64,000 nt of DNA from Pontibacter rufus (GTDB taxonomy: Bacteria; Bacteroidota; Bacteroidia; Cytophagales; Hymenobacteraceae): NCBI RefSeq assembly GCF_015694705.1, contig NZ_JADQDR010000006.1:186001-250000 (forward strand). The letters are read 5' to 3'. Positions 54,514 to 63,312 of the stretch are shown here, in pieces. Both the position numbers and the translations under genes were made by a program. The first letter of the stretch is position 1. Each line of letters starts with the position of its first letter. The notes under the pieces are model-generated. The model had not been told where the DNA came from. It saw only the letters and a list, made by a program, of their open reading frames with translations, and made no database searches.

Positions 54514-56109
54514 TTAATCCAGTCTCACCACCACGGCATCTTCTCCCTCTATACTTATACTATCAGCTACCAGCCGGCCCTCCGGCTTTCCGGAAACAGA
54601 GATTAGTATTTCTCCCTGCAGCTTCGTTTCTGACTGATAGACAGCCTTTTCTTTCCCGAAGTTAATGGCTACCAGCACCCCGGCCCCGTTGTGGATGCGC
54701 TTGAATACCATCAGTTGCCCCTGTAAGCCCAAGGGTATAAAGTCACCTACCTGCAGGGCAGGCTCCTGCTTGCGCACCTCAATTAACCTCTTGTAAAGAG
54801 AGAGCATGGAGCCGGCAGCTTCTTTCTCTGTCTCCACATTCCGGGCTTGGTAATCATCGGCAAGCGGAAGCCAGGGCTCCGTTTCGGAGAAGCCGGCATA
54901 AGCGGCATTGCTCCACTGCATGGGCGTTCGCTGCGGGTCACGGCTATAGCCCGGCATGGTCAGCTCCTTGGGGTCCTGTATGCGCTCAGGCGGAATATGG
55001 ACATCGTGCATGCCTATCTCATCGCCGTAATACATGGTAGGGGTTCCGCGAAGGGTAAGCAGGAGAACGGCTGCCAACCTGGCCTGTTGCTCGCCAATGC
55101 GGCTCAGCACACGGTCCTTGTCGTGGTTGCCCAATACCCAGTTGGGCCAGTTGCCGGGCAGCAGGCTTCCTTCATATTCATTGACGAGCGCATAGATACT
55201 CTCCGCATCCCAGGCTACCTGGATGAGCTGGAAGTTGAAAGGCAGGTGCACGCCGGCTCCTTCTTTTCCATAGTAAGTCACAAGCCTCCCAATGGGCAGG
55301 TATATTTCGCCGATCAGCAGGCGCTCCCCGTAGGGATCCATTACCTTGCGCATACCGGCAATAATATCGTGTACCCCCGGCTGATCCTCGGAATAAGCGT
55401 TCAGGTATCGTTTGATATCCGGCTCGCCTTCGATGTAATCAGGGTTAGGCGGGTTGTCGCGGAACAGGTGGTCTTTCATCAGGTGCCAGATAACGTCTAC
55501 CCGGAAACCATCCACCCCTTTCTCCAGCCAGAAGCGCATCACGTCAAACATGGCTTTCTTCACGTCCGGATTGCGCCAGTTCAAGTCGGGCTGTTCTTTT
55601 AAAAAGGCATGGTAATAATATTGGCCGGTTTCCTCATCCCACTCCCAGCCGGAGCCGCCAAATACGCTTTGCCAGTTGTTAGGCGGCCCCCCGTCCGGCG
55701 CGGGATCTCTCCAGATATACCAGTCCCGCCTGGGATTATCGCGGGAGGAGCGGGACTCTTTAAACCAGGGGTGCAGGTAAGAAGTATGATTGGGCACCAG
55801 ATCCAGTATCAGTTTCATGCCCTTCTGGTGTATCAGGTGCAGCAGCTCGTCAAAATCCTGCATGCTGCCAAACAGGGGCTCAATGCCGGTATAATCTGTA
55901 ATATCATAGCCAAAATCATCCATGGGCGAAGGGTAGATAGGTGAAACCCAAACGGCATCCACCCCCAGCCACGCCAGGTAATCCAGCTTTTGCATAATCC
56001 CCTGCAGGTCGCCGGTGCCATCTCCGCTGGCATCTTTAAAAGAGCGGGGATATACCTGATAAATAATTCCCTTTTGCCACCATCGGTACTCTTCAAGTTC
56101 TTTCTGCAT
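54514..56109 (-). CDS. GH13 alpha-glucosidase / oligo-1,6-glucosidase-type enzyme
   Basis: Cytoplasmic alpha-amylase-family enzyme of 531 residues from the ATG at 56109 (MQKELEEYRWWQKGIIYQVYPRSF); the ATG at 56151 would add 14 unconserved residues. No signal peptide. The barrel carries the nucleophile in GFRVDVIWHL, the acid/base in LIGEIYLP and the transition-state Asp in LGNHDKDRV, with DLVPNHTS earlier. DITDYTGIEP and GGSGWEWDEETGQYYYH match the oligo-1,6-glucosidase/alpha-glucosidase branch. It lies 92 bp after a trehalose-synthase-like gene, so maltose and trehalose turnover is likely. Confidence 0.9.
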   Translation of the reverse strand: MQKELEEYRWWQKGIIYQVYPRSFKDASGDGTGDLQGIMQKLDYLAWLGVDAVWVSPIYPSPMDDFGYDITDYTGIEPLFGSMQDFDELLHLIHQKGMKLILDLVPNHTSYLHPWFKESRSSRDNPRRDWYIWRDPAPDGGPPNNWQSVFGGSGWEWDEETGQYYYHAFLKEQPDLNWRNPDVKKAMFDVMRFWLEKGVDGFRVDVIWHLMKDHLFRDNPPNPDYIEGEPDIKRYLNAYSEDQPGVHDIIAGMRKVMDPYGERLLIGEIYLPIGRLVTYYGKEGAGVHLPFNFQLIQVAWDAESIYALVNEYEGSLLPGNWPNWVLGNHDKDRVLSRIGEQQARLAAVLLLTLRGTPTMYYGDEIGMHDVHIPPERIQDPKELTMPGYSRDPQRTPMQWSNAAYAGFSETEPWLPLADDYQARNVETEKEAAGSMLSLYKRLIEVRKQEPALQVGDFIPLGLQGQLMVFKRIHNGAGVLVAINFGKEKAVYQSETKLQGEILISVSGKPEGRLVADSISIEGEDAVVVRLD

Positions 56110-56201
56110 ATCTTTACTTTTATTCAGTAGTGCTCCGCTACAACAGGGCACCTTCTACATGCTGTTTTCATTATGGCCATCGCTTTAGGCAGCCGATTGT
56201 C

Positions 56202-57836
56202 TTAAAACTTTTCATTTTCTACCCGGGCCCTGAACCAGCGATAGCCGTAAGCGTTTATTTTAATGATGCTTTCGTCATCCCCCGGCTCATAGATAGCATC
56301 CCCAAATACTTCCGCCAGCCGGTGTACTTTGTCTTCCCCCATATCCAGGTGCACCGCTGCTTCCTTGTCTCCCAGGTTATGAACGGCCACTGTCACCTCA
56401 TCCTTCAGCTTACAATAATGAGCAAACACGGCAGGATGTCCCGTATCAAGGATGTTGAATTGCCCTCTGCCCAACTCCATGCACCTTGTCCTTACCCTGA
56501 AAAGCTTTATTACCCAGTTGAGCAGGCTGTCAGCGTCTCTGTACTGGGCCTCTACGTTCACTTTCTTATAGCTATACTTCCCTTTTGACAGAACGGGTTT
56601 AGCCAGCTCTTTTTTGCTTGCAGAGGAGAAACCGCCATTCTGATGACTCGACCACTGCATAACGGTACGCACACTATTCCTGCCTTCCAGAGAAAGATCT
56701 TCTCCCATTCCTATTTCGTCGCCGTAGCGCATAACGGGCGAGCCTGGCAGAGAAAAGAGCAGGCTGTAAGCCAGTTCAAGTCTTCTTCTGTCGTTGTTAA
56801 ACATAGGCGCAAGTCTTCTGCGGGCGCCTCGGCCAAATATCTGCATGTTCTCCTTTGGGGCGAATTCTTTAAAAACGAGGTTTCTTTCCGATTTACTGAG
56901 CCTTTCCAGGTCCAGTTCATCATGGTTGCGCAGAAAGGTGGCGTACTGCTGGAAAGATCCTGTATCGGGCAACATTCCCAGCGCATAGTCCAGGGGCGCT
57001 CTTTCCTGTTTTGCAAAGGCGAGAAACATGTATTCTGCCAGGTAAAAGTTCAGCAGCATCTGGAACCCGTTTCCGTGCTCTCCGAAGAAGTTCTTGTATT
57101 CGTCAGGCGCCACATCGGTTTCGCCGAGCAGCACACCGTCGTTTCGCACTTCTTCTACAAATTGCGCCAGTTCCCGGACAATCTTAAACGGATCTTTAAA
57201 CTGAACAGGCCCTTTTTCGCGGACGATGTGCGACAAGGCATCTACACGGAAACCGGAAACTCCTAAACGGAGCCAATAATGCATAATTTGTCTTATCTCC
57301 TGAGTTACCCTGGGGTTAGAGTAGTTCAAATCCGGCTGAAAGTCATAGAAAGTATGGTAATAATAAGCCTCCGCCTCTTCATCGTAACTCCAGTTGCTTT
57401 TCTGCTGGCCTGCAAACATAATATGCTCTTCAGCATCCTCAGGCTTTTCTTTTGCCCAGATGTAGAAGTTGCGGTACGGGGAGTCCGGGTTCTTCCGGGC
57501 CTCCTGAAACCAGGGGTGCTGGTCGGAAGTATGGTTGATGGGCAGGTCGATGATAACCCGCAGCCCATGCTCATCGGCTATGTCCAGGAAATCAACGAAG
57601 TTACCCATATCTCCCAGCCGCCTATCGATGAGGTAGTAATCTGCCACATCGTAGCCATTGTCCCGGAAAGGGGTTTTGAAGATCGGCAGCAGCCACAACG
57701 TATGCACGCCAATGGCCGAGAGGTACTCTAAGCGGTTACGCAGGCCTTTAAAGTCTCCTTCTCCGTCGGCGTTTCCATCCTGAAAGGAATCAACATTTAA
57801 TGAGTAAATAATTGTGTTCTTGAACCAGTATTTCAT
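56202..57836 (-). CDS. GH13 trehalose synthase-like enzyme (TreS family)
   Basis: A 544-residue alpha-amylase-family protein that starts WFKNTIIYSLNVDSFQDGNADGEGDF and follows trehalose synthases closely: SDQHPWFQEARKNPDSPYRNFYIWA, YYHTFYDFQPDLNYSNP, FLRNHDELDLERLSKSER, FGRGARRRLAPMFNNDRRR and VMRYGDEIGMGEDLSLEGRNSVRTVMQWS. The catalytic residues sit in GFRVDALSHI, LLGETDVAP and RNHDELD. TreS interconverts maltose and trehalose; an alpha-amylase-like hydrolytic role is the alternative. No fused maltokinase domain. It is the first of a three-gene minus-strand run with the oligo-1,6-glucosidase and LigD-like genes. Confidence 0.86.
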   Translation of the reverse strand: MKYWFKNTIIYSLNVDSFQDGNADGEGDFKGLRNRLEYLSAIGVHTLWLLPIFKTPFRDNGYDVADYYLIDRRLGDMGNFVDFLDIADEHGLRVIIDLPINHTSDQHPWFQEARKNPDSPYRNFYIWAKEKPEDAEEHIMFAGQQKSNWSYDEEAEAYYYHTFYDFQPDLNYSNPRVTQEIRQIMHYWLRLGVSGFRVDALSHIVREKGPVQFKDPFKIVRELAQFVEEVRNDGVLLGETDVAPDEYKNFFGEHGNGFQMLLNFYLAEYMFLAFAKQERAPLDYALGMLPDTGSFQQYATFLRNHDELDLERLSKSERNLVFKEFAPKENMQIFGRGARRRLAPMFNNDRRRLELAYSLLFSLPGSPVMRYGDEIGMGEDLSLEGRNSVRTVMQWSSHQNGGFSSASKKELAKPVLSKGKYSYKKVNVEAQYRDADSLLNWVIKLFRVRTRCMELGRGQFNILDTGHPAVFAHYCKLKDEVTVAVHNLGDKEAAVHLDMGEDKVHRLAEVFGDAIYEPGDDESIIKINAYGYRWFRARVENEKF

Positions 57837-58087
57837 AAGTACAGACTTAAACTTATTCTTTGTAAGAGATCATGGACATCCTTGTTTCAGGAAATCGCTT
57901 TTTTATACTTTGTCACTTCCCAAGCTGCATTACATCATGTGGCGCCGAAGTATAAGAAGAATAAATAAACGCTGATTCCATTAAGAAGGCCCCCCTGCTC
58001 TCTTGCAAAACTCTTCTCTCCGGCGGGATAGATCTTTTGCGCTAAACGATTACAGTTGCTGCCACATGATAGCATTGTTACAACCGT

Positions 58088-59479
58088 TTATTGCCTGGCA
58101 TCCAGAAAAACGACCAGCGCGTGCAGTTCATCGTTCGTCAGCATCCCGCCATAGGCAGGCATTCCTTCGCTGCCGTTCACAATCTGTATCCTGAGCTGCT
58201 CTGCCGTCCAGTTTCGGCCGATGGTGCTCAGGTCCGGGCCTTTTATGCCGCCTACGCCGTGCATCCGGTGACAGTACAGGCAACCCTTATCCGAGAACAG
58301 TACCATCCCTTTTTTTAACACCGGCTGTTCCGGCACCTGCATGGCGGCAGCCAGCGGCCTGGGCTTAAACTCAGGCGACCACGGTGCCTGAAAGCCGGCT
58401 ATCAGCAGACTGATCATAAACACGACCACACAAATCACCACCACCACTGACCACGGCCGCCGCCTGGGGCTGCGCTCGCCTTTGTTAGACAACAGCGGCA
58501 AGGCAATCAGCGCCCCGATAGCCAGCACCGGCCCGATAAAAATCACATACGACTCAATGGATGGGGGCATCAGCGCAAACAGCGCAAAGATGGACAGCAG
58601 ATACCAGTCGGGCGTAGGCGTGGTATAGATGATAGAAGGATCCGGGGGCTTGGTAAGCTCAGGCGGCCCGAAAATAACGGCCAGGGCCACAATAACAAGT
58701 ATAACCAATGAACCGAAGAGCGCGTCGCGCCAGGCGGCATCGGGCCAGAACGGGCGGCCCACTTTCTCCAGCATGTTGCTATACCACTGCCTGTAGGTTT
58801 TGGGATCTACCAGGCGGCCGGGTTTGGGCGGCTCTGAGATACCATTGCGGATAACCTGTTGCAGGTGAAACCCGACAAACAAGAAGATAAGACCCGGAAA
58901 AATAAATACATGATAGGCAAAGAAGCGGCTCAGCGACTGTGCTCCCAGCGTGTCGCCGCCAATCAGGAGCCGGGCCAGCGTGGTGCCTATAAACGGCACG
59001 CGCCCCAACTGCTCCGCCGCCACGATAGACGACCACACCCCGTTGGAGTCCCAGCGAAGCAGCTGACCGGTAAAGCCCATGGTGATGGTAAACAGCAGCA
59101 GGAATACCCCGCTGATCCAGCTCATCTCGCGCGGGTACTTATAGGAGGCTGTCAGGTATACCCGCACCATGTGTACACCCGCCATCAGAATCATACCCGA
59201 TGCACCAAAATAATGAATGCCACGGAGCACATTGCCCATAACCGCCTTGTGCGTAATAAATTGCAGCGACTGGTAGGCTGTTTCGGAGGAAGGCTGGTAC
59301 AGCAATGCCAGGCCGATGCCGGTAAGCACCTGCAACAGAAAGCAGAACAAGGTGGCACTGCCAAACACATAACTCCATTTGGCATCCGGCGGTACCGGGT
59401 GTTTCAGCAACGGCAGAATGGTATCCGAGAAGCCGGTACGATCATCGAGCCAGTGGCCTATTTTTTTAAGTTTGCTCAT
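58088..59479 (-). CDS. b6-type cytochrome b with fused C-terminal cytochrome c domain
   Basis: Menaquinol:cytochrome c reductase subunit of 463 residues from the ATG at 59479 (MSKLKKIGHWLDDRTGF), 8 bp after the Rieske stop; the longer frame upstream overlaps Rieske and is spurious. The four-helix cytochrome b core has haem pairs H-x13-H (HYFGASGMILMAGVH) and H-x14-H (HVFIFPGLIFLFVGFH), the latter spacing being b6-like. Subunit-IV-like helices follow (PPELTKPPDPSIIYTTPTPDWYLLSIFALF). The C-terminus is a monohaem cytochrome c with CLYCH and distal Met in GMPAYG. The Cys that binds the extra haem in cytochrome b6 appears replaced by Val in SYVFGSATL. It is the last gene of the respiratory operon. 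Confidence 0.9.
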   Translation of the reverse strand: MSKLKKIGHWLDDRTGFSDTILPLLKHPVPPDAKWSYVFGSATLFCFLLQVLTGIGLALLYQPSSETAYQSLQFITHKAVMGNVLRGIHYFGASGMILMAGVHMVRVYLTASYKYPREMSWISGVFLLLFTITMGFTGQLLRWDSNGVWSSIVAAEQLGRVPFIGTTLARLLIGGDTLGAQSLSRFFAYHVFIFPGLIFLFVGFHLQQVIRNGISEPPKPGRLVDPKTYRQWYSNMLEKVGRPFWPDAAWRDALFGSLVILVIVALAVIFGPPELTKPPDPSIIYTTPTPDWYLLSIFALFALMPPSIESYVIFIGPVLAIGALIALPLLSNKGERSPRRRPWSVVVVICVVVFMISLLIAGFQAPWSPEFKPRPLAAAMQVPEQPVLKKGMVLFSDKGCLYCHRMHGVGGIKGPDLSTIGRNWTAEQLRIQIVNGSEGMPAYGGMLTNDELHALVVFLDARQ

Positions 59480-59487
59480 TGGCTGCG

Positions 59488-60000
59488 TCAGGCGGTAATA
59501 TTGGTGATAGGAATTGGGGCGGTACGGATCTGCACCTGCCCGCTTTTTACCCGCACCGCATACTGCGGCAGGCTGTTCGGCGGCGGCCCGGCTGCCACCG
59601 TGCCATCGCGGTAGTACACGCCGCCATGGCAGGGGCACATAAATAAATCGGCTTTCTGCTCCCAACGCACGGGGCATCCCAGGTGGGTGCAGTTTACGGA
59701 GAAAGCCAGGAACTCTTTCTCAGAGTCGCGGCGCAGCCAGGCGGCGGAGTGCGCTGTGACACCGGCCCAGGCCTGCGGGTTGGGGTTTTCATACTTTATC
59801 AGGCTGGTAGTGCCTATTTCAAAATCGCGTAGCGTACCCACAGTGCGCCAGGTTTGTCCTGTTTTCTCGAGCAGCGGCGCCAGCAGCGCGCCCAATACCG
59901 GAATGCCCGCCGCTGCCGCTGCCAGGCCTCCAAGGCCCAGGCTCAGTTTCATTAAAAAACGCCGGCGGTCTTCTTCAGTGCCTGTCTCTCTTTGCTTCAT
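59488..60000 (-). CDS. Rieske iron-sulfur subunit of the quinol:cytochrome c reductase
   Basis: A 170-residue protein with a twin-arginine-type leader (RRRFLMKLSLGLGGLAAAAAG) that doubles as membrane anchor. The 2Fe-2S motifs are CTHLGC and CPCHGG, with a conserved GG-P loop behind them. It transfers electrons from quinol bound at cytochrome b to the fused c-haem. The gene starts inside the end of the small membrane-protein gene (26-bp overlap) and ends 8 bp before the cytochrome b/c gene, so the operon is very tight. Confidence 0.94.
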   Translation of the reverse strand: MKQRETGTEEDRRRFLMKLSLGLGGLAAAAAGIPVLGALLAPLLEKTGQTWRTVGTLRDFEIGTTSLIKYENPNPQAWAGVTAHSAAWLRRDSEKEFLAFSVNCTHLGCPVRWEQKADLFMCPCHGGVYYRDGTVAAGPPPNSLPQYAVRVKSGQVQIRTAPIPITNITA

Positions 60001-60202
60001 GTCTCAGTATGTTTATCCAGCCCCTTAAGGCAAGTACGATGATGATAAGCCCGGCCAGCGCCACCACCCAGCCAAGCAAAATGCCCCAGCCCAGGAATGC
60101 CAGTCCCAGCGCCAGGAAAAAAGGGTAATAAGTTGGCTTCGGCAGTACCCCGGGCTTCGCCTTTACCCATTTATCCGTTTCGTTTCTTTGCTGGCTGCTC
60201 AT
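59975..60202 (-). CDS. Small membrane protein of the oxidase operon (subunit IV-like)
   Basis: A 75-residue protein from the ATG at 60202 (MSSQQRNETDKWVKAKP). It has a charged N-terminus, then PTYYPFFLALGLAFLGWG and a second hydrophobic segment (LLGWVVALAGLIIIVLALRGWI), so one or two helices, and a basic tail. It overlaps the upstream CtaG gene by 4 bp (ATGA) and the Rieske gene by 26 bp, which shows it is real and coupled. Its size and place suit a small oxidase subunit IV, but the sequence alone gives no firm family. Confidence 0.75.
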   Translation of the reverse strand: MSSQQRNETDKWVKAKPGVLPKPTYYPFFLALGLAFLGWGILLGWVVALAGLIIIVLALRGWINILRHEAKRDRH

Positions 60203-61098
60203 ATCCTGTCTCCTTCCAGGTTTAGGCCGCTCTCTTTCCATAGCGGTTGCCCGTCTTTGGCTGTCAGCCAGTTGTGGAGCAGGTAAAGGGAGCCGCTCAG
60301 GTAAACAAAGCAGCAGGGCACCCACATGATTAAGCCTGCCATCTGCTGATCGACGGCGGCGGTTATGCCCCAGCCCTTACGGATGAGTCCGTCAAAGCCA
60401 TAGGCGTCAGCGCTCAGGTAGTGGTGGTAAATGCCTAGGGGAGCGAAGGTGATAAGCAGGCCCAGCAGCGAACAACCAACGCAGGCCGTGAACAGGTATA
60501 ATACCCCCAACAGCGGATTAATACGGTACGCTGGCAGCGGACCCAGTATGGGCCAGGCAAACAGCGCCCCTGCCAGCAGCAGGCTAAAAGTAAGCAACAG
60601 CGGCAGCAGGTTAACGCCCGTAGCCAGCGCCGCCGGGAAAGCTGCATCAAACACTGCGGTAACATGCCAGAACCACATCACGCCAATGCCGCACAGCCAG
60701 CCAAGCCACGGCCGCTGCGACAGCACCTTTGAGACGGCTGCAAGTATATTTTGAGTATCTGGCCCCACCTGCTCCGGCAGGCCGAGCACCAGCAGCGGCG
60801 CGCAGCCCAACAGTATGATGATGTGCCCCACCATATGGGCGCTGAACAGGTAATGCATGGCCAGGAAATGCAGCGGTGAACTCTGCACGAGCAAGAGCAG
60901 CACTAAACCGCCAAAGTATAAACCGGCACCTTTTTGCAGCTTTCCGCCCGACAACAGCAAGTATAAACCGCTTAGCCCCGCAATAAGCAGGAGCACGCCC
61001 GGCATCAGCAGCCAGTTGCCCCAGATGCTGTCTGCAGCGCCCTCTGTCCCGCAGAGCGGAATACCGGCAAACGCATCATATAAAAATAGTTCTTTCAT
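60199..61098 (-). CDS. CtaG-type cytochrome c oxidase assembly protein (caa3_CtaG)
   Basis: A 299-residue integral membrane protein with about seven helices, started at the ATG at 61098 (MKELFLYDAFAG), which overlaps the end of coxC by 4 bp. Features of the caa3_CtaG family are HFLAMHYLFSAHMVGHIIILLGCAPLLVLGLP and MWFWHVTAVFDAAF, plus the later DQQMAGLIMWVPCCFVYLSGSLYLLHNWL. It is thought to help copper insertion into the binuclear centre of caa3 oxidases. Unlike the Cox11 type it has no single-helix anchor and periplasmic domain. Confidence 0.88.
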   Translation of the reverse strand: MKELFLYDAFAGIPLCGTEGAADSIWGNWLLMPGVLLLIAGLSGLYLLLSGGKLQKGAGLYFGGLVLLLLVQSSPLHFLAMHYLFSAHMVGHIIILLGCAPLLVLGLPEQVGPDTQNILAAVSKVLSQRPWLGWLCGIGVMWFWHVTAVFDAAFPAALATGVNLLPLLLTFSLLLAGALFAWPILGPLPAYRINPLLGVLYLFTACVGCSLLGLLITFAPLGIYHHYLSADAYGFDGLIRKGWGITAAVDQQMAGLIMWVPCCFVYLSGSLYLLHNWLTAKDGQPLWKESGLNLEGDRI

Positions 61099-61649
61099 AA
61101 TAATACTCCTGGTAAAACATACACCACCGTGAACACCACCAGCCACACCACATCCACAAAATGCCAGTATATGCCTACCGTGTTGATAACGGATGAGTCA
61201 GGTTCGTCAAAATCACCAGCAGCAGCCAGTTTCAGCACGATGGCAAGTATAACCAACCCGATGAACACGTGCAGCCCATGAAAACCGGTGAGTGTATAAA
61301 AGCTGGTGCCAAAATTATTCTTGCTGATGGTCAGATCTTCGTGCAACAGGCTCCAGTACTCCCTGCCCTGGCCAAACAGGAACACAGTGCCTAAGCCAAT
61401 TGTAGCAAACAGCCAGCGCTTCAGGCGCTTTACCTCCCCTTTTTTGTAGCTTTTCTCGGCCCGCCAGAAGGTAAAGCTGCTGGCAAACAGCAACACCGAG
61501 AAAATACCGGTCGATTTGATGTTCAGCAGTTGCCAGGTATGGTTGTCGTAACCCGGCTCAAAGGCAAAGTATACGAAGGCAAAAATGAGCGACAGGAAGA
61601 AGATGGCCTCTGTCCCGATCACCAGAAACATCATCAGTCTATTTTCCAT
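61095..61649 (-). CDS. Cytochrome c oxidase subunit III
   Basis: A 184-residue five-helix protein (MENRLMMFLVIGTEAIFFLSLIFAFVYF onward). Five-helix bacterial COX III proteins lack the first two mitochondrial helices, as here. FHGLHVFIGLVILAIVLKL and YWHFVDVVWLVVFTVVYV are the conserved signatures. It overlaps coxA by 16 bp at its start and ctaG by 4 bp at its end, so translation is coupled. Confidence 0.94.
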   Translation of the reverse strand: MENRLMMFLVIGTEAIFFLSLIFAFVYFAFEPGYDNHTWQLLNIKSTGIFSVLLFASSFTFWRAEKSYKKGEVKRLKRWLFATIGLGTVFLFGQGREYWSLLHEDLTISKNNFGTSFYTLTGFHGLHVFIGLVILAIVLKLAAAGDFDEPDSSVINTVGIYWHFVDVVWLVVFTVVYVLPGVLL

Positions 61650-63310
61650 GGGTCGTCTTGTAGTTGCCAGTTAGGATTATCTTGTTTTAAGTCGCGCAGC
61701 GGCCGGAAACTTTTAACAGGCGGCACCTCCTTAAAATTCTGCAGCTGCGGCGGCGAGGTGGTCAGCCACTCCAGCGTGTAGGCATTCCAGGGATCATCTG
61801 GGGCCTTTTTCCCGCTTTTTATACTTTTATAGATGATAAAGCCGAGGTAAAGCACGGAGAAGCCCATGATAAAAGCGCCAGCCGTGGAGAGCATGTTCAT
61901 CCAGGTATAATTGGGTAAATCGGGATAGGTATACACGCGGCGTGGCATCCCTAATACGCCCAGCGCATGCTGGATCAGGAAGGTCATGTTAAAACCAATC
62001 ACGAACAGCCAGAAAAACCATTTGCCCTGCTTTTCAGGAATAATCTTCCCGCTCATCTTCGGAAACCAGTAAAAGAGGCCGGCCAGCAGCCCGAATAAAC
62101 TGCCGCCCACAAACACGTAATGCAGGTGCGCCACCACGTAATAGGTATCCGTTAGTTGCCAGTCGATGGGTACGATGGCAAAAGAAACGCCGCTCAACCC
62201 TCCGATAGTAAACTCTACCAGAAAGGCAGTGGCAAACAGCATGGCCGTGGTAAAGCGCAGCGAGCCGCCCCACATGGTGCCCAGCCAGCTGAAGATTTTC
62301 ACGCCTGTCGGGATGCCGATGAGCAGGCTGCTGGCCGAAAAAAAGCCGTTCACCGTAATCCCCAGGCCGGTAGCAAACATGTGGTGAATCCATACGCCAA
62401 AGGCCAGCAGCGCGATGGCCATGCCCGAGCCCACAATAAAGGCGTAGCCGAAGATCGGCTTCCTGGAGAACACCTGAAACACCTCCGATAAAATACCGAA
62501 AGCCGGCAGGATGAGAATGTATACTTCGGGATGGCCAAAGAGCCAGAAGAGGTGCTGCCACAGCAGCGAAGAGCCTCCCCCGGCAATGTCGAAAAAGTGG
62601 GCCTGAAGCTGCCGATCCAGCAGCAGCATGGCCAGCGCCGCGTTCAACGACGGAAAGGCCGCCAGTATCAGGAAGGAATTGATGAGCACCATCCATACGA
62701 ACACGGGCAGCTCACGCAGGCTCATACTTGGTACGCGCAGCTTTAGGACGGTTACAATCAGATTAACGGCAGTTGCTACCGTGCCCGAGCCTGCCAGCAG
62801 CAGCCCGATGCAGTAATAATCGATGCCGGGGCTGGGGGAATAAGGCCGCTGGTTGAGCGGCGCGTAGTTAAACCAGCCTGCATCGGGGGCGCCGCCTGCC
62901 AGAAAGCTGAAGTAGAGCAGAAAGCCGCCACACAGAGCTATCCAGAAGCTGAAGGCGTTCAGGCGCGGGAAGGCCATGTCGTTGGCGCCGATCATCAGCG
63001 GCGACAGGTATACCGAGAAACCCAGTATGGCCGGTGTGGCCACCAGAAAAATCATGGTGGTGCCGTGCATCGTGAAAACCTGGTTATATATCTCCGGGCT
63101 CAGCAAATCGTTGCGGGGCACCGCCAACTGTACGCGCATCAGCAGCGCCCCAAGACCGCCCAGCAGCATAAAGAACAGGGCCATCCACAGGTACATAATA
63201 CCAATCTGCTTATGGTCTACAGACGAGATCCATTGCAGCAGTCCCTGGTTGTCTTCCAGTTCTACGCCGGGCAGCGCCTCTTCCGGTTCGGGTATATGCA
63301 GTTTTCCCAT
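61634..63310 (-). CDS. Cytochrome c oxidase subunit I
   Basis: Catalytic haem-copper subunit of 558 residues with twelve or more helices. The CuB site is visible: WQHLFWLFGHPEVYILILP supplies the first His and the cross-linked Tyr, and WIHHMFATG the His pair. The haem ligands lie in VFTMHGTTMIFL and DTYYVVAHLHYVFVGG. GHPEVY places it in the A-type family. It starts 2 bp after coxB and its end overlaps coxC by 16 bp. Confidence 0.96.
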   Translation of the reverse strand: MGKLHIPEPEEALPGVELEDNQGLLQWISSVDHKQIGIMYLWMALFFMLLGGLGALLMRVQLAVPRNDLLSPEIYNQVFTMHGTTMIFLVATPAILGFSVYLSPLMIGANDMAFPRLNAFSFWIALCGGFLLYFSFLAGGAPDAGWFNYAPLNQRPYSPSPGIDYYCIGLLLAGSGTVATAVNLIVTVLKLRVPSMSLRELPVFVWMVLINSFLILAAFPSLNAALAMLLLDRQLQAHFFDIAGGGSSLLWQHLFWLFGHPEVYILILPAFGILSEVFQVFSRKPIFGYAFIVGSGMAIALLAFGVWIHHMFATGLGITVNGFFSASSLLIGIPTGVKIFSWLGTMWGGSLRFTTAMLFATAFLVEFTIGGLSGVSFAIVPIDWQLTDTYYVVAHLHYVFVGGSLFGLLAGLFYWFPKMSGKIIPEKQGKWFFWLFVIGFNMTFLIQHALGVLGMPRRVYTYPDLPNYTWMNMLSTAGAFIMGFSVLYLGFIIYKSIKSGKKAPDDPWNAYTLEWLTTSPPQLQNFKEVPPVKSFRPLRDLKQDNPNWQLQDDPWKID

Positions 63311-63312
63311 AC

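Noticed and set aside
59480-59677. The 66-codon N-terminal extension of the cytochrome b frame
   Set aside because: It overlaps the Rieske gene in another frame and is unlike any cytochrome b; the ATG at 59479 fits the family start.
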